From CAZHRJ01 sp964534765 (GTDB lineage: Bacteria > Lindowbacteria > 2-12-FULL-62-27), in NCBI GenBank assembly GCA_964534765.1, contig CAZHRJ010000031.1, positions 1 to 25,434 on the forward strand: DNA of 25,434 nucleotides, written 5' to 3'. Position numbers and translations under genes: made by a program. Shown here piece by piece: positions 13,795-22,029 of the stretch. Positions within the stretch are counted from its first letter, which is position 1, and each line of letters opens with the position of its first letter. The notes beneath the pieces were generated by a model, which was given only the letters and a program-made list of their open reading frames with translations, ran no database searches and was not told the origin of the DNA.

Positions 13795-15296
13795 GCCAGA
13801 GTCGACACTGTTTTGACGAGGTCGACAAGGGTGGCGCGCGGGGACTCGGCCGAAATAGGAAGTCCGCACCGGGCCGCCGCGGCCGTGGTGATGGGACCGA
13901 TGCTGACGAGGCGCAAATGACCAAGAGCCATCCCCCGCGTGGCGTCTGCAAATGCGCCGACGATGGACGCGCTGGTCAACGGAACCACACCGATGGAAAC
14001 ACGCCGGACCCAGGATCGAATCGATCCAAAGGAACGTATCGCGGGACGAGTTCTATAGATCGCCACGGCCGTGACGGAATGGCCGGCCGATCGAAGCTCG
14101 CGGACCAGAACATCCCGCGCATTGGCCGCCTGCGGGATGAAAATACGCTGGGGACGTTTGCAGGTTTTGAGAAACCGGGCCAGGAGTCCTTCGGCCCGAA
14201 AATCGTTCGCCGGAAGAAGACAGGCCGCGCGCCGGACACCCACGGCCGATAGCGCCGCTGCCGTTCCGGGCCCGACCGCGGCGAAGCGGGAATTTTTCGC
14301 CCGCTTAAGAAACGGCGCCATGATCCGAACGCTGTTGGCCGACGTCAGAAAAATCCAGTCGTACGGCTCGGACTGACCGACGGCGCGGTCCAGCGCGGGA
14401 TTGGGGCAAACCGGCACGATCTCGATCGCCGGACATTCGGCTACGTCCGCGCCGGCTCGGCGCAACATCGCGGACAGGGCGCCCGCCTGGTCTCCAAAAC
14501 TCGCCCGCATCACCAGGACCGACGCGCCCTTCAGCGGCCCGGGCCGCAGGCCCACGACGGGACCGACGATCAACAGCGCGGGCGGCGCAATCCGAAAGTC
14601 CGCCACGGCGGCCGCGACTTTGGCCAGGGGCGCGGTCACGACGCGCTGAAGCGGCGTCGATGCGGAGGCGATGACCGCCGAGGGCAGATTCGGAGAAGCG
14701 CCGGCGCGGATCAATTTTTGAGACAAATCGGAGATCGACCGCAGACCCATATAAAACACCCATGTGCCGCCCAGTCGAACCAGCGACTGAAGACGGCGGC
14801 GCGCGCGGGCGCCGGCCGTGCCTTGACCGCCGGCAGGCGGGGCGGCGGACGACGCCGTCAGCAGAGTCACGCTCGACGCGCACCGCCGGTCGGTGATCGG
14901 GAACCCGGCGGCGGCGGCGGCGGCGAAGACCGCCGAAATGCCGGGGATGACCCGGACGCGGATGCCGGCGCGGCGACAAGCGTCCGCCTCCTCGCCGCCG
15001 CGGCCGAACACAAAGGGATCCCCGCCTTTAAGTCGAACCACCCGGAGAGACCGTCTGGCGGCGGCGATCAGGAGCCGGTTGATGTCCCGCTGTTTGGGGG
15101 ACGGCTGGTTGGCGCGTTTTCCGACCTTGACCCTTTTTTTCACGGGAATCAGCCGGATCAGATTTTCCGGGATGAGCGCGTCAAAAAAAACACGGTCGGC
15201 GCGGGCAATCGCATCGCGGGCGGCCGGCGTCAGGAGATTCGGGTCGCCGGGGCCGGCGCCGACAAGGATCACCTCTCCGACTCCTCGACCGGTCAT
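13791..15296 (-). CDS. cobA-hemD: Uroporphyrinogen-III C-methyltransferase / uroporphyrinogen-III synthase fusion
   Basis: The 501-aa protein joins two consecutive pathway enzymes. Residues 1-~245 are SUMT: VGAGPGDPNLLTPAARDAI, RLKGGDPFVFGRGGEEAD, VIPGISAVFAAAAAAGFPITDR and the YMGLRSISDLSQKLI segment. They methylate uroporphyrinogen III twice to precorrin-2 using S-adenosylmethionine. Residues ~255-501 are HemD-like: VLVMRASFGDQAGALSAMLRRAG, YDWIFLTSANSVRIM, RIFIPQAANARDVLVREL and VVPLTSASIVGAF. They close and invert the hydroxymethylbilane ring. ATG 15296 overlaps the hemC stop as ATGA; the longer open frame upstream is hemC shadow. HemC product thus feeds directly into this fusion. The same fusion is known in Firmicutes and other groups. 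Confidence 0.93.
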   Translation of the reverse strand: MTGRGVGEVILVGAGPGDPNLLTPAARDAIARADRVFFDALIPENLIRLIPVKKRVKVGKRANQPSPKQRDINRLLIAAARRSLRVVRLKGGDPFVFGRGGEEADACRRAGIRVRVIPGISAVFAAAAAAGFPITDRRCASSVTLLTASSAAPPAGGQGTAGARARRRLQSLVRLGGTWVFYMGLRSISDLSQKLIRAGASPNLPSAVIASASTPLQRVVTAPLAKVAAAVADFRIAPPALLIVGPVVGLRPGPLKGASVLVMRASFGDQAGALSAMLRRAGADVAECPAIEIVPVCPNPALDRAVGQSEPYDWIFLTSANSVRIMAPFLKRAKNSRFAAVGPGTAAALSAVGVRRAACLLPANDFRAEGLLARFLKTCKRPQRIFIPQAANARDVLVRELRSAGHSVTAVAIYRTRPAIRSFGSIRSWVRRVSIGVVPLTSASIVGAFADATRGMALGHLRLVSIGPITTAAAARCGLPISAESPRATLVDLVKTVSTLA

Positions 15297-16218
15297 ATGG
15301 TTTTTCGCCGGTTCCACTCCAGAATTTTCCGGCCGCCCATGTCGAGCAGCCGGTCGGCCAGCCGTTTCGGCAGATCCGAATCGGGCAACCCGGTCAACTC
15401 CTCCCGGACGCGCAATTTTCCGTTGATGGAAAAAATCGCGCCCGTCAGGGACAGTTCCCCGCCGGCAAGAGGCCGCGCCCATGCGCCGACCGGCCAACTG
15501 CAGTCCGCGCCGAGGTGGGACACCAGCTGCCGTTCCAGCCGGACGGCGGCGGCCGAGTCGGGATGATTCAAAAAAGAAAATCGCGCAGCGTCCGACACGC
15601 GGGAAATGATGAGAATCGCGCCCTGCGCGGGCGCGGGCAAAAATTCGAGCGGATCGAGCAGGACTCCCCGAAGGGCTCTTGGGGTGAGAACGGCCGCGGG
15701 GCCGCCCAGCCGGTTGATCCCTGCGGCCGCCAGCAGAGCGGCGGCGCCATTTTCTATTTTATCCAACCGGGTTTCGATGTTTCCCCGGACCGGCGAGACG
15801 AGAACATCGGGTCTCAGGAATTTGAGCTGAGATGCGCGGCGAAGTGCCGAGGTGGCGACGGAGGTTTGTGAGGGCAGGGTGTCGAGGGACCAGCCGTCAC
15901 GGCTGACGATGAGATCCGAGACGGTTTCTCTGGGCAGGACCGCCGCGATGGCCAGGCCTTCCGGAATCTCCACCGGCACATCCTTGGCGCTGTGCGCCGC
16001 CAGGTCGGCCCGGCCGGACAGCACCGCCTCGTCAATCGCCTTCACGAACATCCCCTTTCCCCCCATCGGCTGATTCTCTCGATCGCCCTCGGTCAGGATG
16101 CCGACCAGCTCGACCGGCTCGGCCGGCGCCGCCATCCGGATTCGCCGCGAGACTTCCGCGGCCTGAGCCATCGCCAGAGGACTTTTGCGAGTGCCGANNN
16201 NNNNNNNCGAACCGTCAT
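15293..16218 (-). CDS. hemC: Hydroxymethylbilane synthase (porphobilinogen deaminase), interrupted by an assembly gap near the start
   Basis: HemC links four porphobilinogens into hydroxymethylbilane. After the gap the frame reads GTRKSPLAMAQAAEVSRRIR, the conserved N-terminal motif, then AHSAKDVP, ALRRASQLKFLRPD, SPVRGNIETRLDKI and, near the C-terminus, LGADCSWPVGAWA, whose cysteine carries the dipyrromethane cofactor. Before the gap, ATG 16218 gives MTVR. Joining MTVR to (I)GTRKSPLA requires 2 (or 2+3n) missing bases, not the ten Ns shown, so the N run is a placeholder. An ATG at 16171 would cut off the motif and is not the true start. It sits 7 bases after hemA and overlaps cobA-hemD by 4 bp. 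Confidence 0.92.
16198..16207. other. Assembly gap (10 N)
   Basis: Ten ambiguous bases fall in the first codons of hemC. The reading frames on the two sides fit only if the true length is 2 modulo 3, most simply two bases (MTVR-IGTRKS). Confidence 0.97.
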
Positions 16219-16225
16219 TTTGGGG

Positions 16226-17464
16226 CTACAATCCAAAGAATTCTTTGAGCGCCCTAAGAAGCGTTAGCCGATCGGCGGGGCCGGCGGCGCGGCTGCGTTT
16301 GAACGCCTCGGACATGATACGGTTCGGGATGCTCTTTTTGAGAGCCTCCAGAGTCTCGTCCGCCAGGCCGGCGCGGCGCAGTTCCTGATCGACGACGTCT
16401 GATAGATGAGAATGAAACCGGTGGAGCGCGAGGTCTTCGACCGATCCCGTCACCCGGATCCAGAATTCTTCCGCTTCCTCCAGAACGATCCGCTCGCATT
16501 TTGGTATTTCCTGTTCCCGTTCCCTTCGATGCTCCTGCGCGATGCCGTCGAGATCATCCAGATTATACAAAAAAACATTCTCGACGCCCGACGCCGCCGG
16601 ATCGATATCCCTCGGGATGGCCAGATCAACCAGGAAAAGAAGCCGGTTTTTCCGGAGCCGCTGAACCTGCCGGATATCCTCCGCCGAAATCAGCTGGTGC
16701 GGCGCGCCGCTGCCGCTGATCACCATGTCAGCCGCCGGAAGATGCCGGGGCAATTGGTCCATGGCGTGGCATGAGACGCCGAAAACCCGCGCCAGTTTTT
16801 GGGCCGATTCGGGACTGCGGGTCGAAAAAAGCGTGAGACGCGCTCCCCGCTCGAACAATTGTTCGGCCGCCAGGGCGGATATCTCCCCCGCGCCCACAAT
16901 CAGGACGGATCGGCCGGCCAGGCCGCCGTAAATTTTTTCGCACAGCCGGACCGCCACGGAACTGACCGAGACGGGCGATTCCACCAGTTTGGTTTCCGTC
17001 CGGACGCGTTTGCCGACCGCCAGGGCCCGTTGAAAGAGGGGATTCAACATCCCGCCGGTCATGCCGGCTTCTCTGGCGGCCTCATAGGCGTCTTTAACCT
17101 GTCCCAGAATCTGTGTTTCACCGACGACCTGGGCTTCAAGTCCCGAAGCGACGGAGAAGAGGTGCCTGACGGAATCCTTGTCTTCCCAGGTCTCCAGTTT
17201 CTCACTGACGCCGGCGGAGAGGTCCGGCGACAATCGGGCGATCCAATTACGGACCTCGTCGCGATCGTTAAAGGCATACACTTCGAATCGATTGCAGGTC
17301 GACAGGATCACCGCTTCCGTCAGGCTTAGATCGCCGCGCAGCCGCTCCAGCGCGGACTTCAGAGCCGAAGGTCTGAGATGAATTTTTTCCCGGATCGACA
17401 GGTCGGTTGTTTTGTGTGAAAGGCCCACACAGAAAAGTTCTTCCGGAAGATGATCAGACGACAT
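16226..17464 (-). CDS. hemA: Glutamyl-tRNA reductase
   Basis: HemA reduces glutamyl-tRNA(Glu) to glutamate-1-semialdehyde with NADPH, the committed step of C5-pathway tetrapyrrole synthesis. The 412-aa protein has FCVGLSHKTTDLSIREKI at the N-terminus, ILSTCNRFEVYAF with the catalytic cysteine near residue 59, and HLFSVASGLEAQVVGETQILGQVK with the active-site histidine. The NADPH-binding segment SVLIVGAGEISALAAEQL begins near residue 187, and the C-terminal dimerisation helix follows. Length is typical. It starts 2 bases after the ccsA-like stop (TGA-T-ATG) and ends 7 bases before hemC. Confidence 0.95.
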   Translation of the reverse strand: MSSDHLPEELFCVGLSHKTTDLSIREKIHLRPSALKSALERLRGDLSLTEAVILSTCNRFEVYAFNDRDEVRNWIARLSPDLSAGVSEKLETWEDKDSVRHLFSVASGLEAQVVGETQILGQVKDAYEAAREAGMTGGMLNPLFQRALAVGKRVRTETKLVESPVSVSSVAVRLCEKIYGGLAGRSVLIVGAGEISALAAEQLFERGARLTLFSTRSPESAQKLARVFGVSCHAMDQLPRHLPAADMVISGSGAPHQLISAEDIRQVQRLRKNRLLFLVDLAIPRDIDPAASGVENVFLYNLDDLDGIAQEHRREREQEIPKCERIVLEEAEEFWIRVTGSVEDLALHRFHSHLSDVVDQELRRAGLADETLEALKKSIPNRIMSEAFKRSRAAGPADRLTLLRALKEFFGL

Positions 17465-17465
17465 A

Positions 17466-18272
17466 TCAGAACCGGTGCTGGCCGTGGAAGAATAGATTCA
17501 CGATGAGAAAGGAAATAAGACAGGCGCAAAATCCCGTCATCACCGCCCACGAATATCCGCGACTCGACAGGATCGAGCGATGCCGGAAAAAGGCCAGACC
17601 CAGATAGAGCAAAAAAACTCCGACCGTCATCAGGATTTTGGGTTCCGCCAGGACCGACCATTCCTCCCGGGTGGCCCAGCAAAATCCGGCGACAATCCCG
17701 AGACCCAGCGCCGCCAGACCGAACCGGACCAATCGGGACTGCAGGATATCCAGCATTTCGAGCGGCGGCAGGCGCAGAATCATCGCCGCGGGGCTTTTTT
17801 GCTTAAGCCGCCTGTGTTCCACCAGATACCCGCATGCCGAAAGTGACGCCAGGCAAAACGCCGCGTAAGAAAACAGGGAAAGACCGATATGGACAGACGT
17901 CACCCAGTCCCGGAGAGCCGGCCGGTCGGTTGGAGGGTCCGGATTGGGGATCACCATAGGCGGGAGGATGAAGACAATCACGAGGACCACCGTAAAAAAG
18001 GAGAGCATCTCGAACCGATACCGCACGAGCAGCGCTCCGTAGAGCAGAACGACGCACCAGGAAAAAAAGACCAGGGCGTTTCGCAGATTGTAAACCGGAA
18101 ACATCCCGCTTTGCTGGCCCAGCCGGAAGAGTTCCAGCGTATGCAGCCCGAACGCCAGAATCAAAAAAGCCTTTCCGATGCGCGCGTTCTTGAGAACATC
18201 CCGGGCCCATAAGAAATGTCCGGCGGCGGCCAGAAAATATCCAAGGGCCGCCAGACTGAACCAGACGCCCAT
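17466..18272 (-). CDS. CcsA/HemX-family integral membrane protein
   Basis: This is a 268-aa protein with about eight hydrophobic segments. It resembles the HemX/CcsA (CcmC-related) family used in cytochrome c maturation or found upstream of hemA. Visible features are LHTLEL in segment two, VHIGLSLFSYAAFCLASLSA, and the tryptophan-rich CWATREEWSVLAEPK loop, which corresponds to the heme-handling WWD-type segment but with few of its tryptophans. In Bacillus, HemX modulates HemA levels; placement directly before hemA supports a HemX-like role, but cytochrome c assembly remains possible. Its ATG follows the sirC stop without a gap (TAAATG). Confidence 0.8.
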   Translation of the reverse strand: MGVWFSLAALGYFLAAAGHFLWARDVLKNARIGKAFLILAFGLHTLELFRLGQQSGMFPVYNLRNALVFFSWCVVLLYGALLVRYRFEMLSFFTVVLVIVFILPPMVIPNPDPPTDRPALRDWVTSVHIGLSLFSYAAFCLASLSACGYLVEHRRLKQKSPAAMILRLPPLEMLDILQSRLVRFGLAALGLGIVAGFCWATREEWSVLAEPKILMTVGVFLLYLGLAFFRHRSILSSRGYSWAVMTGFCACLISFLIVNLFFHGQHRF

Positions 18273-18914
18273 TTAAACCCTGTCCTCCAGGCACCGCATC
18301 ATCGCCGGGCGGCGATGCCGGGGCGGCAGGGCGGCCAGACGATCGAGTGTGCCGTCCTCGACCAGCCGGGTCAGGATGCGTTTCCGGCGGGAGGGACTCG
18401 ATACTTTTTCCCGAAGATGCCGCCGAAACCAAACCAGCAGATGCAGTTCGTTCCGTATTTTTGGGCCGAGGACCTGCTCGATGCGTTTCCGGAGATACGT
18501 CACGAAGACCGGCGCGAGGCCGCCGGAAAAAATCGCCAGCGTCACGCCCCCGATCCGCGCGGTAGCGGGGATGTGGATCGACGATTCATCCGGGCTGTCG
18601 ACGGAATTGATCCAGGTCCCCGATGTGGCCGCGTCCCGGACGACCCGGCGGTTGGTTTCAGGCGAATCGGTGCAGGCAAACGCGAGAACCGGCCGGACCG
18701 ACTTGAATTCCGGTCCACGGTAGACCGATCTTTTCCAGAGAATCCGGCCTGACGCGGCCAATCGGGAAAGCGGCGGCAGGAGCTCTGGCGACACGACGAC
18801 GACCCGGGCGCCGAACCGGATCAGACGGCGGATTTTCCGCAAGGCCACTGATCCGCCGCCGATCACCAAGACCGGCCGGTCCTGGATATTGACACTGACC
18901 GGAAGAAGGTTCAT
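18273..18914 (-). CDS. sirC: Precorrin-2 dehydrogenase / sirohydrochlorin ferrochelatase-like (CysG N-terminal / Met8 family)
   Basis: The 213-aa protein begins LLPVSVNIQDRPVLVIGGGSVALRKIRRLIRFGARVVVVSPEL, the NAD-binding Rossmann motif of this family. It continues with VLAFACTDSPETNRRV and INSVDSPDESSIHIPA, where the aspartate corresponds to the catalytic Asp of Met8/CysG. SGGLAPVFVTYLRKRIE starts the dimerisation half. It oxidises precorrin-2 to sirohydrochlorin and may insert iron. Without a CobA domain it is the SirC/YlnF form; the CobA activity is supplied by the fusion at the operon end. It is the first gene of the tetrapyrrole operon. Whether it chelates iron cannot be told from sequence. 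Confidence 0.9.
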   Translation of the reverse strand: MNLLPVSVNIQDRPVLVIGGGSVALRKIRRLIRFGARVVVVSPELLPPLSRLAASGRILWKRSVYRGPEFKSVRPVLAFACTDSPETNRRVVRDAATSGTWINSVDSPDESSIHIPATARIGGVTLAIFSGGLAPVFVTYLRKRIEQVLGPKIRNELHLLVWFRRHLREKVSSPSRRKRILTRLVEDGTLDRLAALPPRHRRPAMMRCLEDRV

Positions 18915-18922
18915 TCCCCAGA

Positions 18923-18951
18923 CCGTAACTTTTGGCCGAGGGCGTCGTCAA
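18923..18951 (-). promoter_or_regulatory. Possible promoter of the tetrapyrrole operon
   Basis: On the minus strand, TTGACG (18951-18946), a 17-bp spacer and TTACGG (18928-18923) lie just upstream of the sirC ATG, inside the 49-bp divergent gap. The -35 box is good and the -10 box is poor. The predicted transcript would begin almost at the start codon, so the site is uncertain. Confidence 0.3.
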
Positions 18952-18963
18952 TGCGGTCCGGAC

Positions 18964-19890
18964 ATGATACGACACATCCGAAATGGAGACGCGCCCCTGA
19001 AGACGCGATGGCTCGTGAGATGCATCGGGTTTGTGATCTTCGCGTATCTTCTGCACCGGATCGGCCCGGAAAAACTCTGGGAAACGATCCGGTCCGTCCG
19101 GCCGATCCACGTGGGATTGGCTCTGCCGATTTTTTTCGTCATGATCTGGATCAAATCGATCAAGGTTCAGTGCCTCCTCAGACGAACTGTCCCGCCGATG
19201 GATCTGTACCGGTTCAACGCGTTTGGATTTTCAGTCGGGTCCATCACACCCGGCCGGATCGGGGAATTTTCCAAAATTGTATTTCTGACCCGCGCGGGTG
19301 TGCCGCTGGCGGAGGCCGTGTCGGTTATTGTGATTGACCGCCTGTCGGACGTCGGCCTGATGATCGCGCTGGCGGTCGCCGGCGTATCCGTTTTTTTCGG
19401 TCCCGTGGCCGGGTGGATCGGTCTGGGAGTCACCGGGGTGATCCTCGCCGCGGCCATGGCCGTGATGGCATCCGAACGACTCCTGAAACAATTCGCGCGC
19501 GGAAAACTGCGGGAACTGGTTGATCTGGAGGGATCCTCGATTCGAACCTACATCGGGACCATCCCGGCCCGGACCTGGGCGAGCGCGGGTGTCTGGACGG
19601 TGGTGTATCTGGGGCTGTATTATCTGCAGATGTGGATACTGGCGAAGGGGCTGGGGCTGTCGATCGGATACGGCCACACCGCGATGGCGATATCAGCGGC
19701 GGCGGTGCCGGCGATTTTGCCGATCAGCGTATTTAACGTGGGCCCGCGTGACGCGGTTTTAGCGGCGATTTTTTCGAGCATGGGCTGGGGCGCGGAGAGC
19801 GGGATGGCGTTATCGACGCTGATTTTGGCGCTATTTTTGATCAACGGTGCGTTTGGATTATTTTTTCTTCCGAGGAAGTCGGAGACATGA
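18964..19890 (+). CDS. YbhN / lysylphosphatidylglycerol-synthase transmembrane-domain family protein
   Basis: The 308-aa protein has seven to eight membrane spans and the flippase-like domain pattern of the UPF0104/YbhN family: FVIFAYLLHRIG, WIKSIKVQCLLR, GFSVGSITPGRIGEFSKIVFLTRAGVPLAEAVSVIVIDRLSDV and, near the C-terminus, ISAAAVPAILPISVFNVGPRDAVLAAIFSSMG. Members are thought to move lipids or lipid-linked sugars across membranes; the substrate here is unknown. ATG 18964 is chosen from open-frame and divergent spacing. A CTG at 18997, eight bases after GGAG, would also give a sensible N-terminus (KTRWLVRC). The gene diverges from sirC. Confidence 0.82.
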   Translation: MIRHIRNGDAPLKTRWLVRCIGFVIFAYLLHRIGPEKLWETIRSVRPIHVGLALPIFFVMIWIKSIKVQCLLRRTVPPMDLYRFNAFGFSVGSITPGRIGEFSKIVFLTRAGVPLAEAVSVIVIDRLSDVGLMIALAVAGVSVFFGPVAGWIGLGVTGVILAAAMAVMASERLLKQFARGKLRELVDLEGSSIRTYIGTIPARTWASAGVWTVVYLGLYYLQMWILAKGLGLSIGYGHTAMAISAAAVPAILPISVFNVGPRDAVLAAIFSSMGWGAESGMALSTLILALFLINGAFGLFFLPRKSET

Positions 19891-20033
19891 CAAAAAATGA
19901 CCCCCGGCTCACGGTGAGGTGTGCCGGGGGCTGCGATTGTTGCTGCGATTGCTGCTGCGTCTATGGTGCGTCAAATCCGCGGTTAGTATGAGTGTTTAGG
20001 CTGAATCACATTAAGAGCTATCGGTTCAATTGA
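19891..20033. other. Intergenic hairpin region before acpS
   Basis: An 8-bp perfect stem CCCCCGGC (19901-19908) / GCCGGGGG (19923-19930) follows the YbhN-like stop. On the plus strand there is no T-run after it, but on the minus strand it is followed by TCATTTTTTG, so it is better shaped to stop antisense transcription. Next comes an imperfect repeat of TGCGATTGNTGC. No clear promoter or ribosome binding site for acpS is visible. Confidence 0.5.
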
Positions 20034-20441
20034 ATGGAAACTTTACCCAATGGCCGGAGATTTCAGATCGGCGTGGACATCGCCGAGGTCGAGCGGATCG
20101 CCGGTTCTTTGAAAAAGTTTGGCGACCGGTTCAAGGACCGGAATTTCAGCGCGGATGAAATCGCCTACTGTGACTCGCGCCGGACGCCGGCCATGCACTA
20201 CGCCGGCCGATGGGCGGCGAAGGAGGCGTTTCTGAAGGCGGTGGGGATCGGCATCATGCGCGGAATTCCCATGAGCACGCTCTCGATCCTTCCACCTGCC
20301 GGCCGGACGAGGCCAACCCTCACGGCGGTGGGCGAGGCGCAGGAATTCCTGAGCCAGCGGCGGGTGGCGGCCTGGGACCTGAATATCTCCCATTCCCGGA
20401 CGATCGCGATTGCGGCCGCGGTCGTGTTTTTTTCGGAGTGA
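20034..20441 (+). CDS. acpS: Holo-[acyl-carrier-protein] synthase
   Basis: AcpS moves 4'-phosphopantetheine from coenzyme A to the acyl carrier protein of fatty acid synthesis. The 135-aa protein has FQIGVDIAEVERIAGSL with the metal-binding aspartate, then AGRWAAKEAFLKAVGIGI with the catalytic glutamate, and LNISHSRTIAIAAAVV near the C-terminus. These are the AcpS family motifs, and the length is near the usual 120-130. The stop is five bases before nnr, a gene pair found together in many bacteria, so the two are probably co-transcribed. Confidence 0.94.
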   Translation: METLPNGRRFQIGVDIAEVERIAGSLKKFGDRFKDRNFSADEIAYCDSRRTPAMHYAGRWAAKEAFLKAVGIGIMRGIPMSTLSILPPAGRTRPTLTAVGEAQEFLSQRRVAAWDLNISHSRTIAIAAAVVFFSE

Positions 20442-20445
20442 ATCC

Positions 20446-22029
20446 ATGATCGTTCTCACGGCGGACCAGATGCGCCAGGCGGATCGGATCGCCATCGAGG
20501 AGATGGGGATTCCCGGCCGGACGCTGATGGAAAAGGCCGGCCAGGCGGTCGCGGATGAGACCGGCCGGGTCCTGCGGCAGGATCGGATCGGCCGCCGGCG
20601 CGGGATGCGGGGCCGGATCGCGATTTTGTGCGGGCGCGGCAACAATGGCGGAGATGGACTGGTGGCGGCGCGGATACTCTCAGCGCAACACCACGTCTGG
20701 GTGATGCTGACATCAACCGACTTTTCACCCGACGCCGAGCGGGAGCGTCGACGGCTGTCTCCCCGGGTCCGGATCATCCGGGTCGACCGGCCGGCGGGCC
20801 GGCGCGACGCCGGGCGGATTCTGGCCGGCTGCGACGTTGTGCTGGACGCGCTCTTTGGCACCGGCCTCTCGCGGCCGATTCCGCCATTTTTTCGAAGGAT
20901 CATTGAGGAAATCAACCGGATGTCCAAACCGGTCGTGGCGGTCGACATCCCGAGCGGGATCGACGCGTCGACAGGCCAAATCCTCGGCGCGGCCGTCCGG
21001 GCGGCCGTCACGGTCACGTTCGCCCGGCCCAAAGTCGGCCACCTGCTGCATCCCGGCGCCGGCTGTACGGGCCGGCTGGTCGTCGCGGACATCGGCATTC
21101 CCGACGAGGCCATTGTAAGAACGCGGCCGGATCTGTTTCTCATGACGCATCCAGAGGCTGCGCGGCTGGTTCCGCCAAGACCCGATCACAGCCACAAGGG
21201 GCTGTTCGGTCGAAGCGTCATTCTGGCCGGATCGCGAGGGATGATCGGCGCGGCGGTATTGTCGGCCGAGGCCGCGATGCGGTCGGGGTCGGGTCTGACC
21301 ACGCTCTGTGTTCCGGCCGGCGTTTACAGCATCGCCGCCAGAAAAATTCCCCCGGAAGCCATGTGCCATCCCGTGTCCGATTCGGGCCTGGGCGCGTTTG
21401 CCGCGGCGCCACGGGGTGAGCCGGCGTCACAGATTCGGAGATCCGACGCCATCCTGGTCGGGCCTGGAATCGGCCGGGATTCCAAAACGGTCCGATGGGT
21501 CCGCGATCTGATCGATCTCGTTGGGCCGGGACAAAGACTCATTCTGGACGCGGACGCCCTCTACGCCATGGCTGAGATTCTCCGGACTCAAAGGCATTTC
21601 CGCCTCCGGGGAGATGTTGTTCTCACCCCGCATGCGGGTGAGATGGCGCGACTCACCGGGCGGACCCGTCAATGGGTCGAACACCATCCGCTGGTCGCGG
21701 CCCGAGAGTACGCCGGGCGGATGCGCTGCGCGGTCGTCCTGAAAGGCAGCCGGACAATCATCGCCGACGCGGACGGCCGGGCGTACATCAACCGGACGGG
21801 AAACGCGTCTCTGGCCAAGGGAGGGAGCGGCGACGTTCTGGCGGGGATGATCTGCGGACTGGCGGCGCAGGGCCTGTCGGCTGTTGACGCGGCCCGGCTG
21901 GCGGTTTACCTGCACGGCCGGTCGGCCGACATCGGCGTGGAACGGGGGCGGGACAAGCGGACGATTCTGGCGTCGGAACTATTTACCTGGTTTGACGCCG
22001 CGTTTCGGGAGCTGAACCCGGTTGGGTAG
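20446..22029 (+). CDS. nnr: Bifunctional NAD(P)H-hydrate epimerase / ADP-dependent (S)-NAD(P)H-hydrate dehydratase
   Basis: This enzyme repairs hydrated NADH and NADPH. Residues 1-~225 form the YjeF-N epimerase domain: LTADQMRQADRIAIEEMGI, LCGRGNNGGDGLVAARIL, LDALFGTGLSRPI and VVAVDIPSGIDASTGQ. Residues ~240-527 form the ribokinase-like dehydratase domain: HKGLFGRSVILAGSRGMIGA, LILDADALYAM, VVLTPHAGEMARLTG, VVLKGSRTII and GNASLAKGGSGDVLAGMI. ATG 20446 is chosen because it directly precedes IVLTADQM and follows acpS by four bases; the frame upstream is acpS shadow. Its last 47 bp overlap the 3' end of the convergent TPR gene. Confidence 0.95.
   Translation: MIVLTADQMRQADRIAIEEMGIPGRTLMEKAGQAVADETGRVLRQDRIGRRRGMRGRIAILCGRGNNGGDGLVAARILSAQHHVWVMLTSTDFSPDAERERRRLSPRVRIIRVDRPAGRRDAGRILAGCDVVLDALFGTGLSRPIPPFFRRIIEEINRMSKPVVAVDIPSGIDASTGQILGAAVRAAVTVTFARPKVGHLLHPGAGCTGRLVVADIGIPDEAIVRTRPDLFLMTHPEAARLVPPRPDHSHKGLFGRSVILAGSRGMIGAAVLSAEAAMRSGSGLTTLCVPAGVYSIAARKIPPEAMCHPVSDSGLGAFAAAPRGEPASQIRRSDAILVGPGIGRDSKTVRWVRDLIDLVGPGQRLILDADALYAMAEILRTQRHFRLRGDVVLTPHAGEMARLTGRTRQWVEHHPLVAAREYAGRMRCAVVLKGSRTIIADADGRAYINRTGNASLAKGGSGDVLAGMICGLAAQGLSAVDAARLAVYLHGRSADIGVERGRDKRTILASELFTWFDAAFRELNPVG

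Noticed and set aside
15297..15497. N-terminal extension of cobA-hemD to 15497.
   Set aside because: The additional 67 residues are out-of-frame hemC sequence; ATG 15296 overlaps the hemC stop and begins at the SUMT motif.
16185..16210. The assembly gap flank AGTGCCGA resembles the edge of the palindromic element, suggesting that a repeat copy caused the gap.
   Set aside because: The hemC protein frame fits a missing length of about two bases, leaving no room for an element copy.
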